64,000 bases of DNA from Triplophysa rosa (GCF_024868665.1 NC_079895.1:10778543-10842542), one strand, 5' to 3'; positions 37,427 through 48,410 are shown, counted from the first letter of the stretch. Notes: generated by a model from the sequence alone, not told the origin. A program made the numbers and translations.

Positions 37427-37977
37427 ATACGCCCTTTTCACAATGACGTCACTTAACTTCCGCCTTTTGCAAAGCAGTGTATCATAACATCCGTCTTGCA
37501 ACAAACAAGAAGAAGAAGAAGAAGAAGAAGAACTTCCGTTTTGCTGTCGCGCTGGAATTTAACAACAGTGAGAAAAAAAACTGACAGAACACGCATTCAA
37601 GTACTTAACCTAGCACCTTCGCTAACACAAAAAGAAAACAAAACAAAACACTTACCCTCATAATCAAACAGGTACTGTTCAACGAAGAATTTGTATCCTT
37701 TCTCTAGCTTTGATCTTGTTGTTAGCGAAAATTTGTCTGCAAGACGTTGTACATCATCTAGACGTATTTGTGGCACATGTGCAAGCCACTTGGTAAACTC
37801 CATTCTGAGGCGCTAGTGGACGTAACTTCTTCTTCTTGAGTTTTACTGTACTGGCGGTTGGCAAATCAGCTTATAGGTGCATTACCGCCACCTTATGAAC
37901 TGGAGTGCTAACGGAAGTAATGATACACTGCTTCGCGGCAGCACGGAAGATGCGTGACGTCATGTGAAAAGGGCGTA
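37427..37977 (-). mobile_element. Exon-carrying DNA element, copy B (complete)
   Basis: Both termini are present: ATACGCCCTTTTCACAATGA at the left, and the reverse complement of the right end reads ATACGCCCTTTTCACATGAC. The inverted ends stay similar for about 65 bp (through GCAGTGTATCAT). At 551 bp it is too small for a transposase, so it is non-autonomous. It carries one coding exon on the - strand (37656-37803) and a (GAA)n tract near 37510. Copy A at 25120-25616 is in the other orientation. No target-site duplication is clear. Confidence 0.8.
37656..37803 (-). pseudogene. Transposon-borne first coding exon, copy B
   Basis: The start codon is at 37803-37801 on the - strand. The 49 codons begin MEFTKWLAHVPQ and end at donor GAGG|GTAAG, the same position and phase as copy A. 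Differences from copy A are mostly single residues (S/W, L/V, H/R, L/S, A/T, A/G, H/Y) with no frameshift or stop, which argues that coding capacity was intact when the copies arose. Because it is antisense to il1rapl it cannot be spliced into that transcript. Confidence 0.6.
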
Positions 37978-40026
37978 TTGCCTCATCTGTCTTTGACTGC
38001 GTTATTAGTGCGATGCATAACGGCCCCCTAGAAACAAGGTTGTTATACTTTTGAATTTAGGTTTTATTTCGATTTTCTTTTCAATTTGTCCTTTCCATTC
38101 ACTTTGGTTTTCATTAGCATTCACTCTAAACGTGCACTTTTGTATATGACAACAAATATACTAAAAAATTGAAAAGTTTTTTTTTAAACGTTTCGCATAC
38201 AGACATCTATCTCTGTTTACACGGATTTGCAAAAACGACAAAAAAAAATGTGTCATTATGCATGCCAGGCCAGTGATTGGCAGTGTCTCTTTGGTGATGT
38301 CATATTTTTCCAATAGTTTGCTTTTTCTGCTCCCCAAAATGCTGGGTTATGGCTAGAAGGGATACAGCTACCACTGGGCATGCACGCTTCAAGACCGCAT
38401 TGCTGTTTCAGTTCATACTTTTTTAATTTTATTTTATTTTATCTTAATAATCTTTTTAGCATTTGTGATGCGATCTGGGAAAACTCAACACATGGTGAAA
38501 TTTTACATATTACAGATTTTGATACCATAAGAAAGCTGGGTTCAAGCATTTTCCAAAACTACTCTTATTATGTTCATACCTTGTATGTAACTTTAGTTAT
38601 GGTTATCCGAAGTCGGCTGATCGCTTTGATTTTCAGAAACAGAATAAAAACAGGTTTAAAGTTGAGCGATGAAAATAAAAGCACAACAGTCAATTATCAC
38701 AAGCAAAAGTCCCTTTACATACTTTATTAACAATTTAATATAAAAACATTTCCTAGTGTTGAAATATATCAAAAATACTGTATGAAAACCGTTTGAATAA
38801 AGTAAAAGTAATGCTTAGCGTTAATATGAAAATGGTGTTGGAGAGCTATTTTCAGAGATGATAGACAAGATGTTATAGAATAATAATTGAATAAAAACCC
38901 AATTTTGACCAAAAATTGACTTTCAAGCTATTTTTTATATTCTTGAAAACGTCCCAGCGCGACATCTGATGGGTTTTTCCCAGATAGCATCACATTTACA
39001 GTTTTTTCAGTTACGATTTTTGTAATAATTAAAATAAAGTTTGTAAAAATAAAAATAATCTCTGGTCATACTACATGCTTTTTTACTTTTTTTTGCTTTT
39101 TTAGCGTTTGCTTTTTTTTTAGCTTCCACGTCAATCCACGCTTTATTACTTGATTAACCAAAAAATTCCTTTGTGTGAGTAAAGAATGGTAACATCTCCT
39201 AGATTTCAGACCTCAGCACCATGGACAGCGGCAGAGCAGGAGAACAGGGCACTGATAGAGAACATGATGTGATAACGGTTGAAGAGGTTAACAGGGTTTA
39301 GAGGCATCATTTCAGTCAGTAGTGTTACACCACCCTGATGCAAGACAGATGTAAGACAAAACAGCAGGAAAACAGTGAGATGGAGAAATGAAAGAGGGGT
39401 GATGTAATTGTCATATTAAATGTAATTTATTTGGCACATTCTGCTGAAAATTGTCCCATTTTGCATGTGTCATCAAATAAATGTTATTCACTTTATCTTA
39501 TTTATGTAAAAGATTCAGCAAATTACCATCTATTGCCTCAGCGTTTTCATAAGTGACAATCGTCCCAGTCTTGTGTGATGTTAACAAAAACTCTTGAGGG
39601 TCGCAACAAAAATGAGCAGCGTGTCAGTAAGCATTTCTGCACAGTGTACACTATTTATTATCATACCTTTTAGCATAGGCGGAATAATGAGTGGACGTTC
39701 TGTCCTCCACAGCAGGAAGAAAGTGTTCTGTAATGGGTTTCACTTAATTTGAACACAATTGGGAAGTTATTACAAAGACGGATTTAGCTGCTTGTGAAGT
39801 TGGTCAAGGCCAGTGCAGTCAAGCAGCAACAGAAAGGACTATGTTTAATAAAAAAAAGCTTCATTTAGGGGATGTTACGCTGTATAATACACATTTATGC
39901 TCTATCATAGTCTCACCACTAGCATTACAAATGTGTTTGTTTGGCAACGGTCACACAAAGTGTCCATGAATGTTCGGGTCACAATTCACCCTTGAAACAG
40001 AAAAAAGGAAACTGAGGATGGATTAA

Positions 40027-40247
40027 GGGGATAGTTCACCCAAAAATGAAAACTTTTCATTATTTACTCACCCTCTTGTCATTTCAAACCTGTATGACTT
40101 GCATTGGTTTACAAAAGAAGTGAATGGGTACTGCGTTGTTTGGTTTCAAAATATCTTCTTTTGTGTTACACAGCTTTGAAATGTCATACAGCTTTGAAAT
40201 GACAAGGCAATAATGACAGAATTTTCATTTTGGGGTGAACTATCCCT
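40027..40247. mobile_element. Angel-like MITE, short complete copy
   Basis: TTAA at 40023-40026 and 40248-40251 flanks GGGGATAGTTCACCC at the left and GGGGTGAACTATCCC at the right. At 221 bp this is the cleanest compact copy in the window and a useful reference for the others. Confidence 0.85.
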
Positions 40248-40600
40248 TTAAGGGTTGTAGTTAGTTCATTTTAACCTGTGAATTGCACACACTTGCTGTC
40301 TGACCTTTGAATTCTTTTTTAGATCAAGATGTTCTTCGTTGTCACTTAAAGGCCACAAATGTCATGTCACATTATCTTATGAACACGGGCTAAATAAAAT
40401 ACTGGTTTTGTAAGGGACACCCACATTACACACATTATTTAAAATTGTGGGGCCCATTTACATTTTTCTTTTTTTTGTATCTTGCACTGCAGTCACTCAT
40501 TTGACTATCCCATCAGATTTGAAACGCTTTATATTCTTCATCTCCAGAGTTTCAAAAAGCAATTAACTGCTTTTATTACAAGCTCGTGTCATCTCTTGAG

Positions 40601-40622
40601 TACACACACACACACACACACA
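40601..40622. repeat. (CA)n microsatellite
   Basis: About 11 CA units. Confidence 0.9.
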
Positions 40623-41160
40623 TGCGCACAACCATCTCCAACACACGTATATACTTAATATATACAGTTAATTACAACAATGAAACACAAGTTGTCAGCG
40701 TATAATTACTTGCAGGGGTTAACCTCTCTATAGCAACCGAGCTTTAAAATGAGCTGTGACTCATGTTGACTTAACATCTCAATAATTATAAGATTTTCTG
40801 TTGAAAAATCTGCATTTCAATAGATCAGAATTTGCCTTTATCACAGCGGCTTACAGTATGTGTGTGTTTGCATCTAAAGCTTTGTGCTCCACTGGGATAA
40901 ATTAACGATTGTTTATTGAACCTACAGGATCTGATGAGCTCTGTAAAAGTAAAATGTGTTTATGGATTAAATAAGGCCGATCAAATACAAACAAAAAAAG
41001 TGCCATCAAGGAGTGATTCCCCTCAAAATGAAATTATACATAAAATGTATAAAATGTTAGACATTTTGCACAGTGGCTTGTAGTGTCGCTTGTTTAAAAA
41101 AGGACAGTTTAATAAATTCTAAAGTTAAGGAGACTAATACCTCTTTCTGTCTGTCTGCAG

Positions 41161-41446
41161 TGGACGGCTGCACCGATTGGTCCGTGGACTATCTTAAATA
41201 CCGGGTGTTACACGGGGAGCCGGTGCGGATAAAGTGTGCTCTGTTTTATGGTTACATCAGAGCCAACTACACCCAAGCACAGAGCATTGGACTAAGCCTC
41301 ATGTGGTACCGGAGTTCTGGTTTGGGTCATGGTGACTTCGAAGAACCCATCTCTTTTGACGGGGTACGCATGAGCAAAGAGGAAGACGCCATCTGGTTTC
41401 GACCAGCCGAGCTGCAGGACGCCGGTCTTTACTCCTGCGTTCTGAG
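41161..41446 (+). CDS. il1rapl1: il1rapl exon: first Ig-like domain
   Basis: A 286 bp exon between acceptor TGTCTGTCTGCAG and donor TGAG|GTGAGA. It continues phase 1 from the exon at 16270 and leaves phase 2. It encodes residues 29-123 plus part of 124: the N-terminal part of Ig domain 1, with Cys32, Cys54 ([12 protein letters not shown]) and Cys121 (GLYSCVLR), and the MSKEED...IWFRP block conserved in IL1RAPL proteins. A likely N-glycosylation site is Asn64 (NYT). CTDWS, YGYIR and GDFEEP fit human IL1RAPL1 better than IL1RAPL2 as I recall them. CVLR is more like IL1RAPL2, and two extra residues (GH) precede GDFEEP. The exon sits alone between a 24.8 kb and a 6.4 kb intron, and a CA tract begins 15 bp past its donor. 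Confidence 0.95.
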
Positions 41447-41461
41447 GTGAGAGAGAGCCGC

Positions 41462-41473
41462 ATACACACACAA

Positions 41474-41514
<41 letters not shown>

Positions 41515-41520
41515 CACACG
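41462..41520. repeat. (CA)n microsatellite next to the exon donor
   Basis: CA units with a few AA interruptions, starting only 15 bp after the splice donor at 41447. CA-rich tracts just downstream of a 5' splice site can bind hnRNP L and affect splicing; that role here is conjecture. Confidence 0.9.
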
Positions 41521-41990
41521 TGCATGCGGGAACACTCGCATGCTTAGATATGCAAATCCACAGAGAGACACAAGCACACACTCTGCCTCTCGGACATTAG
41601 CTGGATTACGGAACATGGTTAACTTCTTCCTTTGATCTTTTTGATTGTCTTTCAAAAGCCTTCAAGATAAGTTGCATGCTGGGTAAAATGAGCGTGTGTG
41701 TTAGCAGCTTCGTGTATTGTGATTGTGTGTTTGCATCCGAGTCTTCTCATGGACAGTAAAACTGGAAATGAAATGTGTAAGAGACGGCAGAGGACAGTGA
41801 AACGTTCTGTCATCCATCAATCAAGTACTGACACTCCGGCACTCTCCCATAATGCCGCAGGCCACTGTCACACATATTAAACAGTCAAGAAATTCTCCAG
41901 GGTCCTCATTTGCTCAGGTTTCAACCGACTTGAGGTCAAAGCACATAATCTACTCATCATATTCAGTTTTGCATCACATAATGTCACTGT

Positions 41991-42036
41991 GCGTGTGTGT
42001 GTGTGTGTGTGTGTGTGCGTGTGCGTGTGTGTGTGT
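41991..42036. repeat. (GT)n microsatellite
   Basis: About 20 GT units with GC interruptions. Confidence 0.95.
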
Positions 42037-42499
42037 GCTTGAAAGACAGACGGAACGAAAGACAGGTGGAGAGAAAGGGAGTGAATTTTAAATACTCTGC
42101 TGCCTTAATTCGTAGCATTCCCTCAGGACAAATACAAAGTTTCACCATGCGCTGATTTTTTTGACACCTTGCACTGTAAAAAAGCGAGTACAGAAATAAA
42201 ATGAGACACATACTGTATTCTTAAAATCTACTGAGATGCTTACCTAGCATTTTGAGACCTCATAGGTTCCGGCAAGGTGTTCACAGAAACCGTTTTTAAC
42301 CACCGATTATAATGCAGATACATTCTGTCGGCCAAAATTAAAGTCAGCATCACATCACATTCTTTCCAGAATGTATTGCAACAATTTTAGTGCAAGGATT
42401 TATTCAATATCCAATATTGAAAGAATGTAATTTTATATGTATGTACAGATACTCAATATAGTATTAATTCATAATTTTTTAAAAGTAGTTCAGTCTAAT

Positions 42500-43394
42500 T
42501 AACACCGTGTCTACACAGGACGTGACAGGTGCGACGCGACAACCTTCTTGTTCTTAAAGGGGTGGTGCAACGGTGTGTCATGCATTCTGACATCTTTACA
42601 ATGTTAAACGTGCTGTCTTCTCATGCTTAACATGGTCAACTTGTCAAAAAACGAGTTGGGCATTTAAGCAGTATTTCTGTGCTCGATACACTCCCCTTGC
42701 GATCGTACAGGTTTCGTAAAGTTTTTTTTCTACATATAAAACTGTTTCGTAACAATTTTTCTTAGTCCCTTATTGGACAATTCTCCCGGAAAAGCACGCG
42801 GCACGCCCACGTGGCAACAAGGAGAGCAGGAGAAGGAGCATGCGCAGACGTCACTTTCACTTATGTGCAGGAGAGAGAGAGAGCATACGTTTGTGAAGTT
42901 CAGGTGTTTGTTTGTTCACTGCATTTGGGTGATGAATGTTATATAAACGGTGGATATAATGCTGGATTTGGAGATCGTTTGAAACTGATGTATGGAGCCG
43001 TCCCAGCGCTAAAAGATGCCGGACATGAACCGCATGTGGTGAGTGAAACTGGTGTCTGTGTTTTGTTTGCAATGGGTGTGCACGTGCTTTAGTTCACCCT
43101 ACCCCTCCCCCCCGCACGCGCCGTATGCTTTCGGAAATAATCGTACAGCTGTATCTATCTTTTATAAATGTGATCAAACTAAATACTCTTCAAAGATACG
43201 AAGTATGCAATACTACTCTATAGGTACTCAAGATTAATATGAGATTGGCAGAAACCGTGTGTGTTAGGGTCACTTTAATGTGTTTGTCGTGCCGCGTCGC
43301 TTCCAGTGTGGTCAAAATGTAAAATTATAATGGATTCTAATGTCTTTTATCGTGTCGCGTCATGTCGGTCGCGTCCGGTGTAGACACAGTGTTA
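42500..43394. mobile_element. DNA element with GTGTCTACAC inverted ends, containing another insert
   Basis: The left end TAACACCGTGTCTACACAGG is mirrored by the right end (reverse complement TAACACTGTGTCTACACCGG). Both continue into GACGTGAC / GACGCGAC and GCGACGCGACA-like motifs, about 45 bp in all. Inside, TTAAAGGGGTGGTGCAACGG at 42556 looks like the left end of a different, TTAA-targeting element whose right end I cannot place. An open stretch (42811-43092) includes a donor-like CATGTG|GTGAGT at about 43039, but no recognised protein. Confidence 0.6.
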
Positions 43395-45028
43395 GAAAAT
43401 GATGCCTGATAATACACAACATCGCGTACACAACATTATTTGCTTAGCAACATGTTAACATGAGACTCCTCCAAAAATCAGGTGCTGGTGTGAAATCTAC
43501 TGTTACAATATATTTTATATTATGCAAAAAATGTATTTAGAATACACAGCCTTTTTTTAAATGAAAATGTTTAAAGGAAAATGTTTTGGGCCACATAATA
43601 CTAAACACACCGTTGTTGCGGCATCTGCCGGCAGAGGCTTACTGAGGAAGATAACCAACAAAAACCCTCAAGAATCAATTGTGGGGCTTTTGTAACCCTT
43701 CATGTGAAGTGCCCAGAGTTACTGCCTGTAGAGCGTTTCAAATCTGTCACTTATGAGATTTCATTTGAGTTATGAGAAGCCTGCCTATGAAGGCAGTAGA
43801 AGGCAAAGAAAGCACAGTCATTTCTGGAACAGAGTTATTAAAATCTGTTTTTTAGGTTAGCAACAGGATATAGAGCTGTTGTTGTTTTAGCTTTGAAATG
43901 ATTAAACTATATAAACATTCGTTTTTAGCATCATGCTGGTATGGTATAACAGATATTTTTAGTATCTTCATGGGTTTGTGAAGAGATAAAGCAAACTCAT
44001 GCTGACATATGCACAACTGGAAATAATGACAGTGTAAAAACATAAATAATCCTAACAAAAGTTTAAAACATTTGCCATAAATAGGGCACAAAGAGAGAAA
44101 GCGTTGAGGTTATTTTTGCAGTTTTGTTTATGTATTTTACAAAAGGCAAGCGCATTGCAGGTTGCCGCCCCAAGCACTCTGTAACCATGGTAACCCGGTA
44201 GGAGGTGTGAGGTCATTACATTGAAAAGGTCAAATTTCGACCAATCTTATCAGCAGCTATTACACTCAAAGCCTTTGGACAAAGCAAACTCTATACTCCT
44301 TAAAATTGAGATACATTATTGTGAATGTGCATATTGCATTGCATTAGTATTACAGAGTGTGTATTTTAGTCTGTATGTTTCTTATATAGTGTATTTTATT
44401 TACATATACAGTATATTTTGTAGAATTGTTTGACAATAATATACTTAAAGACCCTGACCTTTGGTTTATCAAGAAACATGCATTTCAGACTTCCGTAGAG
44501 CCGTTACTGTATTAATTGCATATAGAATTAAAGTCCGGGTAAAGTGACATTAAAATATGTGTTCTGAGTTTGTCACACAACAGAAAAGTGTGTTATTGAC
44601 CACCCAGCCAAATTTGAATGGAGAAAAAAACACCCAAGTAAATAAAATAAGTTATCAAAATCTTGGAAAAATAAGCAGGACTCTGCTCTCAAACGCTGGG
44701 GGCGTGTCTGCTGTTGGTGCTGAAGCCACACCCACTCGCATCGCTCAACCTGAGTCCCCTGAGATTTTTGAATTTTATTAAAAACGGAGTTTTAAGTTTA
44801 CCCTTTTGGTTCAGCCCTCCACTACAGTCCCATTTCTCATGTGGCCCCTTGGGATTAATTGCACGCCCCTGAATTAGAGGAATATTTGAAAATGTCAAGA
44901 ATAAAAAATTATATATACTGTAAATTATTATAATAATGTGTCTTAAATGACAGTGCGCAAATTTTTTGCCATTTTTTTTAATATAAAAGTTTAAAACACA
45001 GGGTAAAAGGAATTGCATGTACATACAG

Positions 45029-45317
45029 CAGTGGTTCTCAAACTTTTTCGTTGTAAGGCCCCCTTTGTGTTACGTGCATCGCTTTGTGGCCCCCCATATA
45101 AAGACGTATAATCTTAAACTTAGAATTTTAATTAAACCAAAAACATTCAGTTATACAATGCTGGAACCTCAATTCGTTTGGTTGGTGGTGTCATTTTTCT
45201 GATGTTTGATTGCATAAAATCTATGATAAATTTCATAAAATGCCACAAAATCTGTGGCCCCCTGGATCCATCTTGGGGCCCCCCAGGGGGCCACGGCCCC
45301 CAGTTTGAGAACCACTG
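45029..45317. mobile_element. Charlie-like hAT MITE, 289 bp
   Basis: The left end CAGTGGTTCTCAAACTTTTT and the right end CAGTTTGAGAACCACTG are inverted repeats of the widespread hAT 'CAGTGGTTCTCAA' type. The flanking 8-mers ACATACAG (45021-45028) and CTCTACAG (45318-45325) agree at five positions, so the target duplication has decayed. A GGCCCCC block recurs inside each end. Confidence 0.85.
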
Positions 45318-46292
45318 CTCTACAGTATTTATCAAATTTCAGTTTGGAATAAATTCAAAAGATTTAATTTAATGTGCGAATAATATGCGGCCCTTACCAA
45401 GGATTCGAAAACATGATGTGACCCTCGAGGTAAAAAGTTTGCCCACCCCTGCTATATGTGAAGATTTTTATGGGAGGAATTTAATGTCCGTGAGAGTTTG
45501 AAACCCTGAGTTCGTGATTGAGCAGACGCCTGATGCTAGACGCTCTAGTGATAGGGGAGGGGCCATGCATTCTCGGACACTCCATTGCGTCATTGATCCA
45601 CTGTTTTAGCCCTGCCCAAAAACCCTGAACAGAGAATTGGTGAAAAACTGTTTAACCGATTAACTCCACAAAGAGTCTTTGTAATGTGTTTCAGCAATAC
45701 ATTTCTAACATCTACAATGTGTTTAGAAACAATTCTCAGAATTCTCTTTACCCAGACTTTAAGTATAATTTTTTTTAACTTGTGTTATTTTATTTGAGTT
45801 TTTTGAAGTATAAAAGTTTTTTTAATGTGTAGATAAATTATTAAATCATCAAAAACAATGACAAAGAAAATAAAACATTTTTAAAATAAACCAGGTGTCC
45901 ATGTGCCACCAAAAAGAGAACGCAAGAAAATTGTGGCACAAGTTTAAAGAAGATACTTGGTTAAAAGTGTTTAAAAATAAGAGCTGTGATGCTGTGTTCT
46001 GCAGGCATCTTGGCTTTGTTGTCTTGGCCAATAAAGTCTCATTTTGGCACCTGGAACTCCTTGTCTCAAAATACTTTGGAGACTACAAGGAGACTTTCCA
46101 CAGTAGTCACTGTGTAGAGTTTTTTATGTGCTGGCAAAAATAGCATACACAGAGAAGAAACGATTTACTGTCACATTTTCTTAGATTTTTTTAACCCCCA
46201 AAAAAGAATATAAATTTGGGCTTTTGCTGGCACAAAAAAAGGATAAGTGGACCTTAGTAAAGTTCTATAGTGGTTTCTCATGTGGTTTATAG

Positions 46293-47801
46293 CAGTGCTG
46301 TACTACTTGAGTCCGGACTCGGACTCGAGTCCAGAATTGAGACGTTTTTCTGTAGTCCCGGACTAGTCTTGGACCCGTTGGTATCTGCACTCGGACTTGT
46401 CTCGGACTTGGTCATTGGACTCGCCAAATGTTCTAGATGGTCTCGGCCGAGTCCAATGATTTTTTCTCCTTCCAAACAAAACCATTGATGAAGCATATAT
46501 GTTTGCTTTAGTTGGACTCTTGACTTTCATTAAGTTAATTCTCTTTCCTCTTGGAGTGGGTTACTTTTTGTGATGGGTGTCAAGCTGTAAAATAATGATA
46601 AATAATACTAAATGAAGTTGATGACTCATTTTAGGGTTCTGGTTCACAACGCTAAGATACTGTGCCAAATTAAACCGAAAGTTTTCCTGACATGAACACT
46701 CATCATACAAACCTCAACAATGGTGAGAATCATCAACATAATTCAGATAAACAGGTGAACTGCAATGCATGCTGGGAGTCATGAATGAGTTTTGTACTAT
46801 GATGTTACCCAGTATGCCTTGCAGCATGAAGCTTTCTTTTGTTGATTGTCACTATTGTTGAGTTTCATACACTGATTCATGATGACTGATTAATTCACCA
46901 ATTTAAAGTTTTTTGTTTGTGTATTTTTTTGTCAATTCAAAGAAGTATAATAAACCATACCACTGCTTTAATCTCATGCTGTAGTATCAGACAATACTCA
47001 TAAATCAATAACACAATGCACTCAACTCATGAGAAATTATTTAAGTAACTGCACAAAGACTACAATCATTATCACCTGATCCCAATGGATCTTACATTTT
47101 TATGCATTTGGCAGACGCTTTTATCCCAAAGCGACTTACATTGCATTATTCTATACATTGTATCTGAGTATGTGCAATCCCCTGGGATTGAACCCATGAC
47201 CTTGGCGTTGCTAGCGCCATGCTCTAACCACTGAGCCACAGGAATCTTAGTTTTCATTGCCTCAACAATTTTATTTTAGCACACTTTTATAAAAGACAAT
47301 GAAAACCCAATGCTTAATCACAAGAATCAACACCCCAACTAAAGCAAATACTGATCACAATAATGATGGTTTGTTGAAACATCTACATTTTTTCAACATT
47401 AATTGCGGTTGCAAAAGTGCAACAGTTAACACTTACAAGTGAACAAGCTGGGAATGGGAACATTTTCCATTGGCAGCCCAGAATGTCAATGTTACGCTAC
47501 AATAAAAAGACTGAAAATCTGAAGTTGCACTTTGTGACTGAAAATTGCTGTACCTAAAGTAAATAAAATTACCTAATTTGATCCGCTTTTTGATCATTAC
47601 AATTAAAGTATGTGGTCTTGAAGAGGATTCTTTTTTCTGTCTCTGTCTTGACCGTCTCATTTGGACTCGGTCTTGACTCGGACTCGAACCACTTTGGACT
47701 TGGACTAGACTTGGACTTGAACCTCTTTAGACTCGGTCTCAACTAGTCCTAGTCTTGGACTCGACAAAGGCGGACTTGACTACAGCTTGACTATAGCCCT
47801 G
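46293..47801. mobile_element. hAT-type element, 1509 bp, intact 8 bp TSD, abutting an exon
   Basis: The left end is CAGTGCTGTACTACTTGAGT; the right end, reverse-complemented, is CAGGGCTATAGTCAAGCTGT. Both ends are followed by long runs of GACTCGGACTTG-like motifs in inverted order (46305-46450 and 47650-47780). The perfect 8 bp duplication GTTTATAG (46285-46292 and 47802-47809) marks a hAT insertion. The interior is non-coding and contains a SINE (47097-47247). The right end lies 33 bp before the exon at 47835, so only 25 bp of pre-insertion intron follow its TSD. Confidence 0.92.
47097..47247 (-). mobile_element. tRNA-derived SINE with V-SINE-like tail
   Basis: Read on the - strand: a tRNA-like head with an A box (TGGCTCAGTGGTTAGAGCA) and a B box (GGTCATGGGTTCAATCCC), a short spacer, then the tail AAGTCGCTTTGGGATAAAAG / CGTCTGCCAAATGCAT shared by many fish SINEs. 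The flanks share ATCTTA, a possible short target duplication. It is inserted in the hAT element around it. It is not a tRNA gene: it lacks a foldable acceptor stem and carries the SINE tail. Confidence 0.85.
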
Positions 47802-47834
47802 GTTTATAGTTAATTCTCCATCTTTATGTTACAG

Positions 47835-48021
47835 GAATTCCACATTTTGTATGAAGGTGTCTATGACTCTGTTGGTTGCTGATAATGACACAGCAGGTTG
47901 TTATAACTCAAAACTGCGCTACAGTGAGAAAGCAGAACTGGGCAAGAGTAAAGACATCTCCTGTCCTGATATCCAGGATTATATACAGCCTGGAGAGAAA
48001 CCGCAGATAACGTGGTACAAG
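47835..48021 (+). CDS. il1rapl1: il1rapl exon: end of Ig1 and start of Ig2
   Basis: A 187 bp exon after acceptor TTTATGTTACAG, ending at donor ACAAG|GTACAG. The incoming phase 2 codon is completed by its first base (Arg124), and it ends on a codon boundary. It encodes residues 124-186: [11 protein letters not shown] (Cys129 pairs in Ig1; Asn125 is a sequon), the linker [16 protein letters not shown] (Asn141 sequon, Cys146), [10 protein letters not shown] (Cys167) and the Ig2 strand ending ITWYK. This order and spacing match human IL1RAPL exons. ISCPD resembles IL1RAPL2 (ISCPDMDDF) more than IL1RAPL1 (ISCRDIEDF), so the paralogue is not settled by this exon. A 119 bp intron follows. Confidence 0.95.
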
Positions 48022-48140
48022 GTACAGTGAGATACAGTGTGTTTTCATTATAGCAATACATAATTTTGAGATGGCGTTTATGTTCAGTATAATGCATCTC
48101 TGTCCCCCTCTCTCTATCCATCTCTCTCTTCGTGGTGCAG

Positions 48141-48294
48141 GAATGCAATGTGCAGCAGTGGAGGAGCAGTGTGTTACAGTCTGCGGACATGCTGTCCATA
48201 CAGGAAGTGAGAGAGGATGATATCGGCAACTATACCTGTGAGCTTGTTTTTGGAGGGTTCCAGGTGCGACGGACGACGTACCTGGGCGTGACAG
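48141..48294 (+). CDS. il1rapl1: il1rapl exon: rest of Ig2
   Basis: A 154 bp exon between acceptor CTTCGTGGTGCAG and donor GACAG|GTAAAT. It starts in phase 0, joining WYK to ECNVQQW (Cys188), and ends in phase 1. It encodes residues 187-237: the [18 protein letters not shown] block with Cys219 and Asn216 (NYT), then [14 protein letters not shown], the end of the second Ig domain. [14 protein letters not shown] and GGF.VRRTT match IL1RAPL1 closely. Further exons (Ig3, transmembrane, TIR domain and the C-terminal tail) must lie beyond 64000: I found none between here and the window edge, in line with the long introns of this gene. The gene is therefore partial, about a third of the usual ~690 residues. 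Confidence 0.95.
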
Positions 48295-48410
48295 GTAAAT
48301 ACATTGTGAGGACTATACAGCATGTGCTCATATACATCAGTATGTGTGAGAACACTTCCTTTAATGGTCTTTGCTGCAGGAAGTTGATATTGGAATATTG
48401 GTAATGGTTT

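Larger units (their letters stand above)
16368..41160 (+). other. Intron of il1rapl (24.8 kb), rich in nested transposons
   Basis: It is bounded by donor GTACGT and acceptor TGTCTGTCTGCAG. Very long 5' introns are normal for IL1RAPL genes. The recognisable elements are listed separately. The stretches between them (20830-21147, 22392-22720, 26000-28430, 29433-30880, 36000-37420, 38000-40020, 40250-41160) hold simple repeats, A/T-rich DNA and no coding exon that I can support. Confidence 0.8.
41447..47834 (+). other. Intron of il1rapl (6.4 kb)
   Basis: Bounded by donor GTGAGA and acceptor TTTATGTTACAG. It holds two dinucleotide tracts, an element with GTGTCTACAC ends (42500-43394), AT-rich sequence at 43400-45020 with no gene, a Charlie-like hAT MITE (45029-45317), unannotated sequence at 45400-46290, and a 1.5 kb hAT element up to 47801. 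A possible TTAA-type fragment begins near 44529 (TTAAAGTCCGGGTAAAGTGA), but I could not find its other end. Confidence 0.85.

Noticed and set aside
42811..43092. Host coding exon
   Set aside because: Lies inside an element with matching inverted ends, has no acceptor fitting the il1rapl phases, and no homology I recognise.
47097..47247. tRNA gene on the - strand
   Set aside because: Has A- and B-box-like sequences but continues into a SINE tail and lacks a paired acceptor stem.
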